Source: Candidatus Gastranaerophilales bacterium (lineage in GTDB: Bacteria; Cyanobacteriota; Vampirovibrionia; Gastranaerophilales; Gastranaerophilaceae). From it: a stretch of 64,000 nt of DNA. Where the stretch lies: NCBI GenBank assembly GCA_944326685.1, contig CALVEV010000031.1:94226-158225 (forward strand). The letters are read 5' to 3'. A program made the position numbers and the translations under genes. The notes under the pieces are model-generated. The model made no database searches. It was not told the DNA's origin and was given only the letters and a program-made list of their open reading frames with translations. Of this stretch, positions 1 through 7,958 are shown in pieces. The stretch's first letter is position 1, and each line of letters starts with the position of its first letter.

Positions 1-585
1 TCTGAGAGAACATTTAGAAGTGCTGTTAATAAAATAAAAGCAAATAATTCTAAATCAGATTGGGGTAGTAGTTCTAAATCTACAACTATTCCATCAGGAA
101 GTTTTGGTACTAATTTCGTAGCTCCAAAAGGAGTTCAAAGTTTAAGTACCCCACAGAGAAAATCAAATTCAGGATTTGGGTCAGATTTTGTTGCACCTAA
201 AGGAATTAGTGGTTTAAGTAATCGTTCTAACAGAACCCCTCAAAGAACTATTTTAGTAAAAAGTCAAAAGAATAAAGAAATGGCTCAAAAAAGAGCAGAA
301 GAAAGTGCTAAAAAATTCTTTGAAAATAATTCTATAAAAAGAATGTTAGAAGAAAAAAGACAACAAGAAGCAATGCAAGCTCAACAAATTAAAGAAAAAG
401 AAGAACATAAAGCTCAAATTGATTACTTTTTTAATGTAGGTGAACGTGTATTCCATGAAAAATTGGGCATAGGGCATATTCTAGATGTTACACAAATTGG
501 TGAAAGTACTATGTATACTATAGATTTTGGTAAGATGGGTAAAAAGGCTATGGATGCAGCTTATGCTCATTTAAAGAAATTTTAA
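1..585 (+). CDS. C-terminal part of a UvrD/PcrA-type DNA helicase (5' end outside window)
   Basis: The frame is open from base 1 to the TAA at 583-585, so the gene starts before the window and 194 residues are seen. The first ~90 residues are a Ser/Thr/Asn-rich linker with a near-duplicate peptide (GTNFVAPKGVQSLS and GSDFVAPKGISGLS). A Lys/Glu/Gln-rich helical stretch follows. The last ~50 residues (FNVGERVFHEKLGIGHILDV and onward, ending AAYAHLKKF) match the pattern of the Tudor-like domain that closes PcrA/UvrD helicases and contacts RNA polymerase in that family. The helicase motor itself is not in view, so the assignment rests only on this tail. Another protein carrying a Tudor-like tail is possible. 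Confidence 0.7.
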   Translation, partial: SERTFRSAVNKIKANNSKSDWGSSSKSTTIPSGSFGTNFVAPKGVQSLSTPQRKSNSGFGSDFVAPKGISGLSNRSNRTPQRTILVKSQKNKEMAQKRAEESAKKFFENNSIKRMLEEKRQQEAMQAQQIKEKEEHKAQIDYFFNVGERVFHEKLGIGHILDVTQIGESTMYTIDFGKMGKKAMDAAYAHLKKF

Positions 586-626
586 ATACTAGTAGCAAAA
601 ATATGTTTTACAGGCTTTAAATAAAT

Positions 627-1184
627 ATGACCCCAATAAATTTTAAAGCCAATTTTTTGAAAACTACATATATTCCCAAACAGGTTTCAGATACAATATG
701 TGAGCCTCAAGAGGTTTCGATTGTAGAACTTAATCCTAAAGATAAAAAGGATGTTAGGACTTTAGCAGAAACTTCTTGTAAGTGGGAAAATGTAGCTTCT
801 GGTTTTTCTTCTGAGATTTATAATGAAGCTTTAAAACCTAAAATGTATCCTGATATTGCAGCAGAACATTATTTAGCTTTGACAACTCAAAATAAAGATT
901 ATAAAAATTTGGATACAAGTAAAATTTTAGGTTTAGTGTTATTTTCAGAAACATATGATACAGAAAATCAATTAAATTGGTTGCAAGTTAATCCTACAAC
1001 TAATAAAAAGAATTCGTCTAAAAGAACATTTAAAAATGTAGGTACAGAGCTAGTTAATTATATAAAAAGCATTACTGATAAACCAATATATGTTCAGTCT
1101 GCAGATGATGCAATTCCATTTTATAAGAAAAATGGTTTTTTGAGACAAGGTAAGCACGATTCTACTATGATTTGGTTTGGATAA
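627..1184 (+). CDS. GNAT-like acetyltransferase, putative
   Basis: A protein of 185 residues starting at ATG 627, 41 bases after the helicase gene, with no clear Shine-Dalgarno site. The second half has the order expected of a GNAT fold: a strand pair (KILGLVLFSE, then LNWLQVNP), a GTELVNYIK helix, a strand (KPIYVQS) and the closing FYKKNGF motif common in acetyl-CoA-dependent N-acetyltransferases. The usual Q/RxxGxG/A pyrophosphate loop is poor (KNVGTE), so activity is uncertain. The N-terminus (MTPINFKANF) carries an F-K-A peptide also found in several other proteins of this window. Substrate unknown. Confidence 0.5.
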   Translation: MTPINFKANFLKTTYIPKQVSDTICEPQEVSIVELNPKDKKDVRTLAETSCKWENVASGFSSEIYNEALKPKMYPDIAAEHYLALTTQNKDYKNLDTSKILGLVLFSETYDTENQLNWLQVNPTTNKKNSSKRTFKNVGTELVNYIKSITDKPIYVQSADDAIPFYKKNGFLRQGKHDSTMIWFG

Positions 1185-1350
1185 TTGTTACAAATTTGTA
1201 TAAATGTAAAGTTATATTAAGAAAATTATAATCTTTTGGGTTATTGTCATACTTTTTGCTATTTAAGCCTTTATTTAAGTCATATAGTGTGTTTTAAGGG
1301 GTTTATGTCTTGAAAACTTAATCAAGTATTGCGAAAAGTAGCTAACAGCC

Positions 1351-1376
1351 GAAAACCATGTCATGACATGGTTTTC
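1351..1376. repeat. 26-bp perfect palindrome
   Basis: GAAAACC + ATGTCATGACAT + GGTTTTC: both strands read the same for 26 bases with no loop. No T-run follows, so it is not a standard terminator. It could be an operator, a recombination site or an RNA hairpin in the leader of the gene at 1492. Confidence 0.8.
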
Positions 1377-1390
1377 ACCATGTTTAATAT

Positions 1391-1420
1391 TTATCTCTAG
1401 ACCATATGGTCTAGAGATAA
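1391..1420. repeat. 30-bp perfect palindrome
   Basis: The central core CTAGACCATATGGTCTAG is flanked by TTATCT and AGATAA, giving 30 bases of exact dyad symmetry only 14 bases after the first palindrome. Its sequence differs from the first one, so the pair is not a simple duplication. No T-run on either side. Confidence 0.8.
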
Positions 1421-1491
1421 TTTAACCATTTGATTGATGTTGTCGCCATGGAAAACATGTACTCTATCATTAGGGAGAGAGAGAAATTTAT

Positions 1492-2526
1492 ATGAAAAAA
1501 TTATTTTTAGTATTATTTATTAGTTTGTTTACTGCCATTAATGTAATGGCATCAGATAATGTGCTTCAAAGTGTTCAAATAGAGCCAATGGGGGATAGTT
1601 TTAATATCGTATTAGTTGCAGATAATTCTGTTTCTATTAAGAAAACCGTTCAAGCTCCTAATAGAATAATGTTAAGCTTAAAGGGTATAAGAGCATCAAA
1701 AACATTAAGCACTATTTATAAAAATGTTTCAAATGTTGATAATATAATTGTTGAACCATTTGGAGTTGATGGTTTAAATATTATGTTTCAAGCAGAAAAT
1801 GCATCAAATGCTTCTGTAACATTTGACTCAATTGTATCATCTGTAAAAGTGCAAGATAGAGCAAATCCTAAAAAAGAAATTTTATTAAATGCTCCTATTA
1901 ATACTTATTCTCCAATATATAAACAAGAAAATACAGAAGCAAAATCTTTATCATCAAATATACATTTAGGTGGTTTGTTATCTTATGTTAAATCTTTATT
2001 GTCAGGTAAAACAACTGGAACATTATTTACATTTGGATTCTTTGGTCTTTTATTCTTATTAGGTGCTAAATTAATAAGAGGAAAAGATAACGATATTACA
2101 GTTGGTTTATCTCAAGGTTTAAGAAATAGAGATATTGCTAATACTAAAGATGTTCCAAGTTTAACTCCTGGATATAGAAATGCAACAAATAAACCATATA
2201 CTACAATGAACTATGGATTAAAAGCATATCAAAATAGTACACAATCACCATATTTGCAACATCATACAAGCTCTACAACGGCTCAAAAATTATCATCATT
2301 ACCAAAGAGAAATTTAATGGCTGATTCAGTTTCAGCACCAAGAACTGTTTCTTCTCAAAGTAGAGTTTCTCGTCCACAACAAACAACAATGACTCAAACA
2401 AAGGTTCAGCCAAAAAGAGTTGATAGTTTAAAATTTTTAGAATCTATGTCTGAAATATATGAAAAAAGTGGAAGACCAGATTTAGCAAATGGAATTAGAA
2501 CAAAATTAACAAAAATTAGTAAATAA
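1492..2526 (+). CDS. Membrane-anchored AMIN-domain-like protein
   Basis: A protein of 344 residues. Residues 1-20 form a signal peptide (MKKLFLVLFISLFTAINVMA). Residues ~24-125 alternate short strands with a PNRIMLSLKGI segment, resembling AMIN domains, which bind cell-wall or secretin partners in the periplasm. Residues ~175-195 (GTLFTFGFFGLLFLLGAKLI) are a single membrane span. The remainder is a Ser/Thr/Gln-rich, probably cytoplasmic tail ending in a short helical pair (SLKFLESMSEIYEKSGRPDLANGI). Transcribed alone: palindromes upstream and a terminator downstream. The AMIN call is by pattern only, and the C-terminal half is unrecognised. Confidence 0.55.
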   Translation: MKKLFLVLFISLFTAINVMASDNVLQSVQIEPMGDSFNIVLVADNSVSIKKTVQAPNRIMLSLKGIRASKTLSTIYKNVSNVDNIIVEPFGVDGLNIMFQAENASNASVTFDSIVSSVKVQDRANPKKEILLNAPINTYSPIYKQENTEAKSLSSNIHLGGLLSYVKSLLSGKTTGTLFTFGFFGLLFLLGAKLIRGKDNDITVGLSQGLRNRDIANTKDVPSLTPGYRNATNKPYTTMNYGLKAYQNSTQSPYLQHHTSSTTAQKLSSLPKRNLMADSVSAPRTVSSQSRVSRPQQTTMTQTKVQPKRVDSLKFLESMSEIYEKSGRPDLANGIRTKLTKISK

Positions 2527-2552
2527 TACTTTTATTATAATAAGCACATTTT

Positions 2553-2584
2553 AAAAGCCGGTTTTTAAATTCCGGCTTTTTTTT
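2553..2584 (+). terminator. Rho-independent terminator
   Basis: Stem AAAAGCCGG / CCGGCTTTT with a 10-base loop and a run of eight T. It closes the plus-strand AMIN-like gene and may also serve the converging ACT gene, because the arms are A- and T-rich on both sides. Confidence 0.85.
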
Positions 2585-2609
2585 AATTATAAGTTTTAAA
2601 TTAATAAAA

Positions 2610-2894
2610 TTAACCTACTGTATGCATTGTGTCAAAAATTTCTTTTCTTTGTACCCATACTTCCATTCCAAGGTTTTCTCCTTCTTTTTGCAAACTATCT
2701 TTTATTTCTTTAAAAGAGTTTTTAGAATTTGTAATGTCGCATAACATAAACATTACAAAATGACCTTGCATAAGAGTTTGTTTAATATCTTCTATATTAA
2801 CATTAAGTTCAGCTAATATAGTAGCCACTTTAGCAACTATACCGACTTTATCAGTTCCAGATACAGTAATTATAATCTTATTATTTGTAGTCAT
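2610..2894 (-). CDS. Single ACT-domain protein
   Basis: A protein of 94 residues. KIIITVSGTDKVGIVAKVATILAE is the typical strand-helix opening of an ACT domain with its G(I/V)-V-A turn. It is followed by NVNIEDIKQ and a second strand (HFVMFMLCDI), giving a complete single ACT unit of the size of UPF0237/GcvR-like regulators, which usually bind amino acids and dimerise. It lies 12 bases downstream of the TPR gene 2907-4502 and is probably the last gene of the PilZ-TPR-ACT operon. Ligand unknown. Confidence 0.8.
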   Translation of the reverse strand: MTTNNKIIITVSGTDKVGIVAKVATILAELNVNIEDIKQTLMQGHFVMFMLCDITNSKNSFKEIKDSLQKEGENLGMEVWVQRKEIFDTMHTVG

Positions 2895-2906
2895 TTTTAA
2901 TCCTTT

Positions 2907-4502
2907 CTATGAAAATAAACCATTAATTTTATCCACAATATCTTGAGGATCTATTTCATTTGTTACTTTGTTAATATCTTGTGCTATTTGATATAATTTA
3001 GCAGCTTCAATTTTATCTCCAACAATAGTAATAGCTCTTGCAAGATTAAAATGTGCTAAAGCATAGTTAGGGTTAGTTTCAGCTGATTTTTTAAATAGTT
3101 CAATAGCTTTTTGAACTCTTCCTAAGTCATCTAAATAAATAACTCCTAAATTGTTGTATGCAATATCATAATTTTCATCATATTTAATAGCTAATTCGTA
3201 TTCTTTAATAGCCTCTTCCGTATTACCTTTACCCCAATGTAAGAATCCTAGATTACAATGTATTTTAGCGTTCTCAGGGTCAAGTTCAAGAGCTTTTCTA
3301 TAAACATTAACAGCATTGTCATAATCTTCTTTGTCATAGAAAGCACTCCCGAGATTAATATATATATCAATATCTTCAGGGGTTAATGTATATGCATTTT
3401 GATATGAACATATAGCAGCATCAAGATTATTTTGATTTTCTTGATATACAAAACCTAATGTTTGAGCTATAACACTAGTCCAACGTTTATTTGGATTTAA
3501 TGTTATTGCTGCTTGGTATTGTGAAATTGCTGCAGGTATTTCTCCTTTAACATAGTATAAATTTGCTAAGTTTGAATGAAAATCAGGAACTGTAGGCATT
3601 ATAGAAATCAGTTTTAAATAAACATCGATAGCTCTGTCATAATCACCTTGTTCTTCATATGCTTGACATAAATGTCTATATGCAGGGATATTTAAACTAT
3701 CTAACCATATTGCCATTTTATATTCAGTAATGGCATCTTCAAAATGTCCAATTGCCAAATAAACATCGCCTAAGAGGCAATATAATGGAACAAAGCCTGG
3801 AGCATTTTCTATAGCACTACTATATAAATTTATTGCAGCTTCCAAATTTCTGATTTGAACATAATAAAAACCTTTTAATAGCGTAGGAAAAAATCTTAAA
3901 TATGAAATAGATCTTTTTACATTAGAAATTGCTTTTTTATCAAAAATGAACGTTAAAATAGCTAGAAATTGTTCTATTTTTGCTTGAAAAGTTTTTTTGA
4001 AATCTCTGAAAGATGATGCCTGATGTAGTTTATATAATAAATAATGAGCACAAGAGTTTCTAAAAGGTTTATATTTAACAGCTAATTTTGCAGCATTTAT
4101 AGCTTCAAAGAAATAAGCTTTTCTAGTATAAGTTTCTGCTAACATATAATATGCTTCTGCATAATTATGTTTTTTTTCAATTGCCATATTTAGATAATTA
4201 ATAGCTTTATCTAAATCTCCTTTATAAAATTGAGCTTTACCTATTTTATAGTATATTTCAGCTGAATCCATATAAGTTTCTAGCGCACATTGATATTCTG
4301 TAATAGCTTCATCAATATATTGGCAAGAATTGAATATATCAAGATGCCATTGTAGATATAAATCTCCAAGTCTAATATGGAGTTTTGCATTATTAGGATC
4401 TTTTTGCAAATCTAATTGGCAACGTTCAATTGCTTTTTTTACTTTATTATTTTGTTTGTTTTCAGTCGGTGTATTATCAATCATATTCATATTATCTTCC
4501 AT
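2907..4502 (-). CDS. Cytoplasmic TPR-repeat protein
   Basis: A protein of 531 residues with no signal peptide. From about residue 35 to 510 it is a nearly continuous chain of tetratricopeptide repeats, with repeated signatures such as AEAYYMLAETY, VPLYCLLGDVY, YINLGSAFYDKEDYDNAV, and IHCNLGFLHWGKGNTEEAI. The block around residues 165-215 (SFRDFKKTFQAK to YLRFFPTLLKG) lacks the repeat pattern and may be a hinge. TPR arrays are protein-protein scaffolds. The ATG overlaps the stop codon of the PilZ gene by one base (TAATG), so the two are translationally coupled. The neighbour suggests a role in c-di-GMP-linked surface or motility control, but that is inference. Confidence 0.85.
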   Translation of the reverse strand: MEDNMNMIDNTPTENKQNNKVKKAIERCQLDLQKDPNNAKLHIRLGDLYLQWHLDIFNSCQYIDEAITEYQCALETYMDSAEIYYKIGKAQFYKGDLDKAINYLNMAIEKKHNYAEAYYMLAETYTRKAYFFEAINAAKLAVKYKPFRNSCAHYLLYKLHQASSFRDFKKTFQAKIEQFLAILTFIFDKKAISNVKRSISYLRFFPTLLKGFYYVQIRNLEAAINLYSSAIENAPGFVPLYCLLGDVYLAIGHFEDAITEYKMAIWLDSLNIPAYRHLCQAYEEQGDYDRAIDVYLKLISIMPTVPDFHSNLANLYYVKGEIPAAISQYQAAITLNPNKRWTSVIAQTLGFVYQENQNNLDAAICSYQNAYTLTPEDIDIYINLGSAFYDKEDYDNAVNVYRKALELDPENAKIHCNLGFLHWGKGNTEEAIKEYELAIKYDENYDIAYNNLGVIYLDDLGRVQKAIELFKKSAETNPNYALAHFNLARAITIVGDKIEAAKLYQIAQDINKVTNEIDPQDIVDKINGLFS

Positions 4503-5101
4503 TATTGTTGTAAATCAAGTTCACAGAAATCAAGTAACGTTTGTTTATCTTTATATGCTATTTTATGGATTACCATTCGATAAACTCCAGCAGGTAAACC
4601 TTTGTTATCAGCAATTCGTCCTTTAAATAATATTTTTTTATCAGTGGGTCTTAATAACAGTTTGCAATCAAATATTGAACCTGCTTCTAAAGGAATATCA
4701 GAATAATATCTTAATCCTCTTGTACTAATATCTATAATTTGTGTTTCAATATTACCAAGTAAAGGTCTGAAAATAATTAGATCACAGCTTGCTGAATATC
4801 TTTTAATTCGTCTTCTATTGTTAATTGTAATTGCATCTGTATCATATTCAATTGTAAATTCTTTTTCTAGTGGTGATGTTATTATTATTGATTCTTGTTC
4901 TAAAATACCTAAGTGTGAAAAAACATTTACTGTTAGTTTTGTTCCTGCTTTAAGGTATTGGTTATACCTGCTAGCAGCTTTGGGTAAATTAAGTTTCAAT
5001 CTATCATAATAAATTTTTTCAATGTAGCAATCCATTTCAACAATTTTATTATCTGCTTCAAAAATTATTTTAGCTTTTTGATTTTCTTGAAACAATGCCA
5101 T
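4502..5101 (-). CDS. PilZ-domain protein, probable c-di-GMP receptor
   Basis: A protein of 199 residues. The N-terminal ~90 residues form a strand-rich domain like the YcgR N-terminal (flagellar brake) module. The C-terminal half contains both PilZ c-di-GMP motifs: RxxxR in NRRRIKRYSA and DxSxxG in IIDISTRGLRYYS. In the family, c-di-GMP binding turns the protein into an effector of motility or exopolysaccharide. Located at the head of a PilZ-TPR-ACT operon. Flagellin (22489) and a FlhA_C-like gene (57215) in the same window fit a motility role, but the target cannot be read from sequence. Confidence 0.85.
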   Translation of the reverse strand: MALFQENQKAKIIFEADNKIVEMDCYIEKIYYDRLKLNLPKAASRYNQYLKAGTKLTVNVFSHLGILEQESIIITSPLEKEFTIEYDTDAITINNRRRIKRYSASCDLIIFRPLLGNIETQIIDISTRGLRYYSDIPLEAGSIFDCKLLLRPTDKKILFKGRIADNKGLPAGVYRMVIHKIAYKDKQTLLDFCELDLQQ

Positions 5102-5172
5102 AAGTTTATTTTAATTAATATAAGTAAAAAAAGCAAGATATATCAATTAAGAGTTTATTAATTAAATAAAAC

Positions 5173-5201
5173 CCCTCGTTTAAAAGGAGTTAAAACGAGG
5201 G
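5173..5201. promoter_or_regulatory. Inverted repeat in the divergent PilZ/TPR promoter region
   Basis: CCCTCGTTT (5173-5181) and AAACGAGGG (5193-5201) form a 9-bp perfect inverted repeat, followed directly by TATAAT (5202-5207). There is no T-run. It sits between divergent genes, so an operator or a 5' leader hairpin is more likely than a terminator. Confidence 0.5.
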
Positions 5202-5294
5202 TATAATCAGTAAAAGAGACATTTATAATATTCTCTCATATGTTTTTATGTTTTTCCAATTTGAGATTAACTGGATTTCAGATAAAATTTAGAA

Positions 5295-5309
5295 TATAAT
5301 TTGGGTATG
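5295..5309 (+). promoter_or_regulatory. -10 box placed for a leaderless transcript
   Basis: TATAAT at 5295-5300 is followed by six bases and ATG 5307. There is no Shine-Dalgarno site, so transcription would be expected to begin at or next to the start codon. Confidence 0.5.
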
Positions 5310-6170
5310 AAAAAAAATATTTTAACAGTAATATCGATATTATTTATATTAACTAGCTCTTGTTTTGCTAGTGATTTGTTATCCAAGTTTTCTTTAAAAA
5401 ATCCCAAAGAACCAAAAGTTGAGCAGGTACAAAAAAGTGCCGGAAAAAAATTAGTAGAGAAACAAGAAAAAAAGATTGAATCAAAAGAGTCAAAAAGTAT
5501 CAAACATCAACAAGAAAATTCAAAAAATAATAAAGAAAAAGCAAAGTTTGAAAAAAGTAAAGAAAATCATTTAAATATTAAAAATCCTTTTAAGAAGGAA
5601 AAAGTTTCTGTTGGTGAGGATATGGTTTCAAAAGAGCAGATAAAGGAAGAACTAGAAAGAGTTCATAATTTATCTCAGCAGGCAGTTGCTTTATATAATG
5701 ATAATAATTTAGATGAGTCTTTGAATACATTTTTAAAAATCCCAGAGAAGTATAGAACTGCACAAGATAATCTCTTAATTGGAAATATTTTATTAGATTT
5801 AGGTAGAAGAGAAGATGCTATATTTATGTATAAAAGAGCTATTTTAGTTGATGAGTATTATTATAAACCTTATTATAATATTGCTAATATATGTTTAAAT
5901 GATGATAAATATTTTATGGCAATAGATTATTATAAAAAAGCAATAAAATATGCTCCAGAGTTTCCATATGCATATTATAATTTGGCTTGTGCATATATTA
6001 AAGCAGGAGATTTAAAGAAAGCTAAGTCAAAATTAATAAAAGCTATAGAATTAAAAAATACTGAACCTGATTTCCATTATAATTTGGCATATGTGTATAA
6101 AAAACTTGAAAAGCCTAAACTCGCAAATATGTATTTGGATAATTATAATAAATTAGTTAGCGGTCAATAA
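5307..6170 (+). CDS. Exported TPR protein with charged linker
   Basis: A protein of 287 residues counted from ATG 5307; the in-frame TTG at 5301 lies too close to the -10 box. Residues 1-20 (MKKNILTVISILFILTSSCFA) are a signal peptide. Residues ~35-100 are a Lys/Glu-rich linker. Residues ~110-285 are about four TPR units (NLLIGNILLDLGRREDAI, YYNIANICLNDDKYFMAI, YYNLACAYIKAGDLKKAK, HYNLAYVYKKLEKPKLAN). Probably a periplasmic scaffold. Its last 14 bases overlap the 3' end of the minus-strand gene 6157-7614. Function unknown. Confidence 0.8.
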   Translation: MKKNILTVISILFILTSSCFASDLLSKFSLKNPKEPKVEQVQKSAGKKLVEKQEKKIESKESKSIKHQQENSKNNKEKAKFEKSKENHLNIKNPFKKEKVSVGEDMVSKEQIKEELERVHNLSQQAVALYNDNNLDESLNTFLKIPEKYRTAQDNLLIGNILLDLGRREDAIFMYKRAILVDEYYYKPYYNIANICLNDDKYFMAIDYYKKAIKYAPEFPYAYYNLACAYIKAGDLKKAKSKLIKAIELKNTEPDFHYNLAYVYKKLEKPKLANMYLDNYNKLVSGQ

Positions 6171-7614
6171 CATTTAAAAATTCGTGATATATTCCCATTC
6201 GATAGTCTTTAGCTGCTTGTGATGTATTAAATGTGTTATTGTAATTGCTGGCATGATCACCATATGTGGTTCTATTATATGAGTTCATCATTTCGTTATG
6301 AGTGTTTGTATATGGAGTTAATGGGAATATATCATGCATTTGCATAAATACAGGTAATTTGTATCCTATATCTTCATAAGCATTAAGAGCATTTCCTAAT
6401 CTATTTCTTCTTTGTTCAAAAGAAATAGCGCCGTTATCATTATCATCAGAAATTATAGGTCCTGCAGCATATTCATCATTCCATTTTTGTTTTTTGTATT
6501 CATGCATAACACTTTCATAATTGTCAGCTTTGCCCCAGTCGTTTCCAGCAGTAAGACCTAAATTATTAAATCTTGTATCATCGTTGCATTTTTCCCCTAT
6601 TAATGAAATATCTTGGCGTCCTGTTTTTTCTCTGATTTGATTTGTAATCCATTGCATTTGTCCATAGTTTGGAACTCTTCCATTTCCGCAATAATTCCCC
6701 ATATCATAATCTCCAACGTGTTTTGCACTATCAAAATATATTGCGTCAAAACCTAAATCAACAGCCCAACAACAAGCATCAATAAAGGCTTTTTCATCTT
6801 TATCCCAATTAAAGGGTCTTCCTTGTACGGTCATTTGTCCTTCTGATAGGGGCATTCTAATTCCTGTTTTTAATCCTCTTATATGTGCAAGGTCATTAAA
6901 AGCTTTTACTTGTTCATCATCTCCCATTCTTTCTTGACCTCTTGATAGGTTTTTAGAAAGTAATGTTTTAGATATTCCAGAATGTAAATCTACCGTATAT
7001 AAAGAACCATATCCAGTTTTTCCATCATTATCGCGATACATTGGTGGATATAACTCTGATAAAATTACACAGTTTGCAATACTTTTGCTAGATGGAGGAA
7101 TTGCAGGAAGAAGTTTTAGAGTATTTAAGAGACCTTCCTCTTTTGTATCCCCATAAGTTTGTGCGATTGTTCTAGGATTTATTTCTATATAATTAGCACG
7201 ACGTCCCCATTTATCTCCATAATTCGGAGATAGAACGTATCCGGGGATATCTAAATGGTTATTTAAAGTGCAAATACTTTGAATAGCCTGTTCAGGTGTT
7301 CTTTTTAGTAAGTCTTCCGGGTTTGTTGTTACCCATTTTTTATTAGTTCCTGTATAGTATGTGTTATAATCTGTTTCATTATCTCTATAGATTTGGTTTC
7401 TACCTGTTAATATCCAAAATAATTTTTTTGCAGGTTGTTGGTTTCCATAATAACCTTTGAATTTTATTCCTGCAACATTATAGTTAGCAAGAGATTTCAT
7501 TCCTTCTTGATTATTATTGGGTGAAAAATTCTCATTGCAATCTTTCGCGTCAGATTTGTTATTTGACGGAACTGGTTGATAATTCATTCGAATATTATTT
7601 TTACGAATCTCCAT
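6157..7614 (-). CDS. Putative GH13-like (alpha-amylase superfamily) glycosidase
   Basis: A protein of 485 residues. Residues 286-300 (DLGFDAIYFDSAKHV) resemble GH13 region II, with D295 at the nucleophile site. SLIGEKC (E341) matches region III, the acid/base. MQMHD (D428) resembles region IV, the third acidic residue. GLKTGIRMPL (247-256) occupies the strand-3 position but lacks the classical DxxxNH of region I, so this is a divergent member or another TIM-barrel hydrolase. There is no signal peptide. Residues 50-55 (IKFKGY) carry the F-K-G peptide shared with other proteins here. The start is uncertain: ATG 7614 has no ribosome site, and an internal ATG at 7587 is possible. Substrate unknown. 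Confidence 0.55.
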   Translation of the reverse strand: MEIRKNNIRMNYQPVPSNNKSDAKDCNENFSPNNNQEGMKSLANYNVAGIKFKGYYGNQQPAKKLFWILTGRNQIYRDNETDYNTYYTGTNKKWVTTNPEDLLKRTPEQAIQSICTLNNHLDIPGYVLSPNYGDKWGRRANYIEINPRTIAQTYGDTKEEGLLNTLKLLPAIPPSSKSIANCVILSELYPPMYRDNDGKTGYGSLYTVDLHSGISKTLLSKNLSRGQERMGDDEQVKAFNDLAHIRGLKTGIRMPLSEGQMTVQGRPFNWDKDEKAFIDACCWAVDLGFDAIYFDSAKHVGDYDMGNYCGNGRVPNYGQMQWITNQIREKTGRQDISLIGEKCNDDTRFNNLGLTAGNDWGKADNYESVMHEYKKQKWNDEYAAGPIISDDNDNGAISFEQRRNRLGNALNAYEDIGYKLPVFMQMHDIFPLTPYTNTHNEMMNSYNRTTYGDHASNYNNTFNTSQAAKDYRMGIYHEFLNVIDR

Positions 7615-7675
7615 ATATATATATAAAACCAGTAATAATAAAAATTGCTATTATTTAGAATATTTTTTTATATTT

Positions 7676-7873
7676 TTATAAAATAAAATCATCATCGATA
7701 TCTACTTCAAGATTATCGTCATCAGAATCTTCTAGAATAGAATTTTTTTCTTCTTCGTCTTTATTTTTATTACCTTTTTTGTTTCTTTTAACATAAACAC
7801 CCATGCTTCCGCCAGCTTCTGCATTTGATGAATATGGTTTAAATGGGTCTGCGCCACCAATTCCAAAACTCAT
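7676..7873 (-). CDS. Small acidic protein of unknown function
   Basis: A protein of 65 residues. The N-terminal part is glycine-rich (MSFGIGGADPFKPYSSNAEAGG), followed by a basic patch (KRNKKGNKNK) and a strongly acidic tail (EDSDDDNLEVDIDDDFIL). A good ribosome site (AAAGAGGT) precedes the ATG, which supports a real gene. The family is not recognised. The neighbouring mutL is divergent, so the two share only an intergenic region. Confidence 0.6.
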   Translation of the reverse strand: MSFGIGGADPFKPYSSNAEAGGSMGVYVKRNKKGNKNKDEEEKNSILEDSDDDNLEVDIDDDFIL

Positions 7874-7942
7874 AGTTGTTACCTCTTTCTCTTCTTATTA
7901 TAAGCTATTTGTTACAAAAGTGCTATATATTTTTTTTTAAGT

Positions 7943-7958
7943 TAGAATAATTTTAATG
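7943..7958 (+). promoter_or_regulatory. -10-like box for a leaderless mutL transcript
   Basis: TAGAAT at 7943-7948 is followed by seven bases and the ATG at 7956. No Shine-Dalgarno site is present. Confidence 0.4.

Larger units (their letters stand above)
1185..1491. other. Intergenic region with two long perfect palindromes
   Basis: About 307 bases without a gene. It is AT-rich up to about 1310, then contains two separate perfect palindromes (1351-1376 and 1391-1420) ahead of the AMIN-like gene. AGGGAGAGAGAG at 1472-1483 is the likely ribosome binding region for ATG 1492. I do not recognise a known riboswitch here. Confidence 0.6.

Noticed and set aside
2929..2937. TTATCCACA, a perfect DnaA box
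   Set aside because: A single copy inside the TPR coding region, with no neighbours or AT-rich unwinding pattern.
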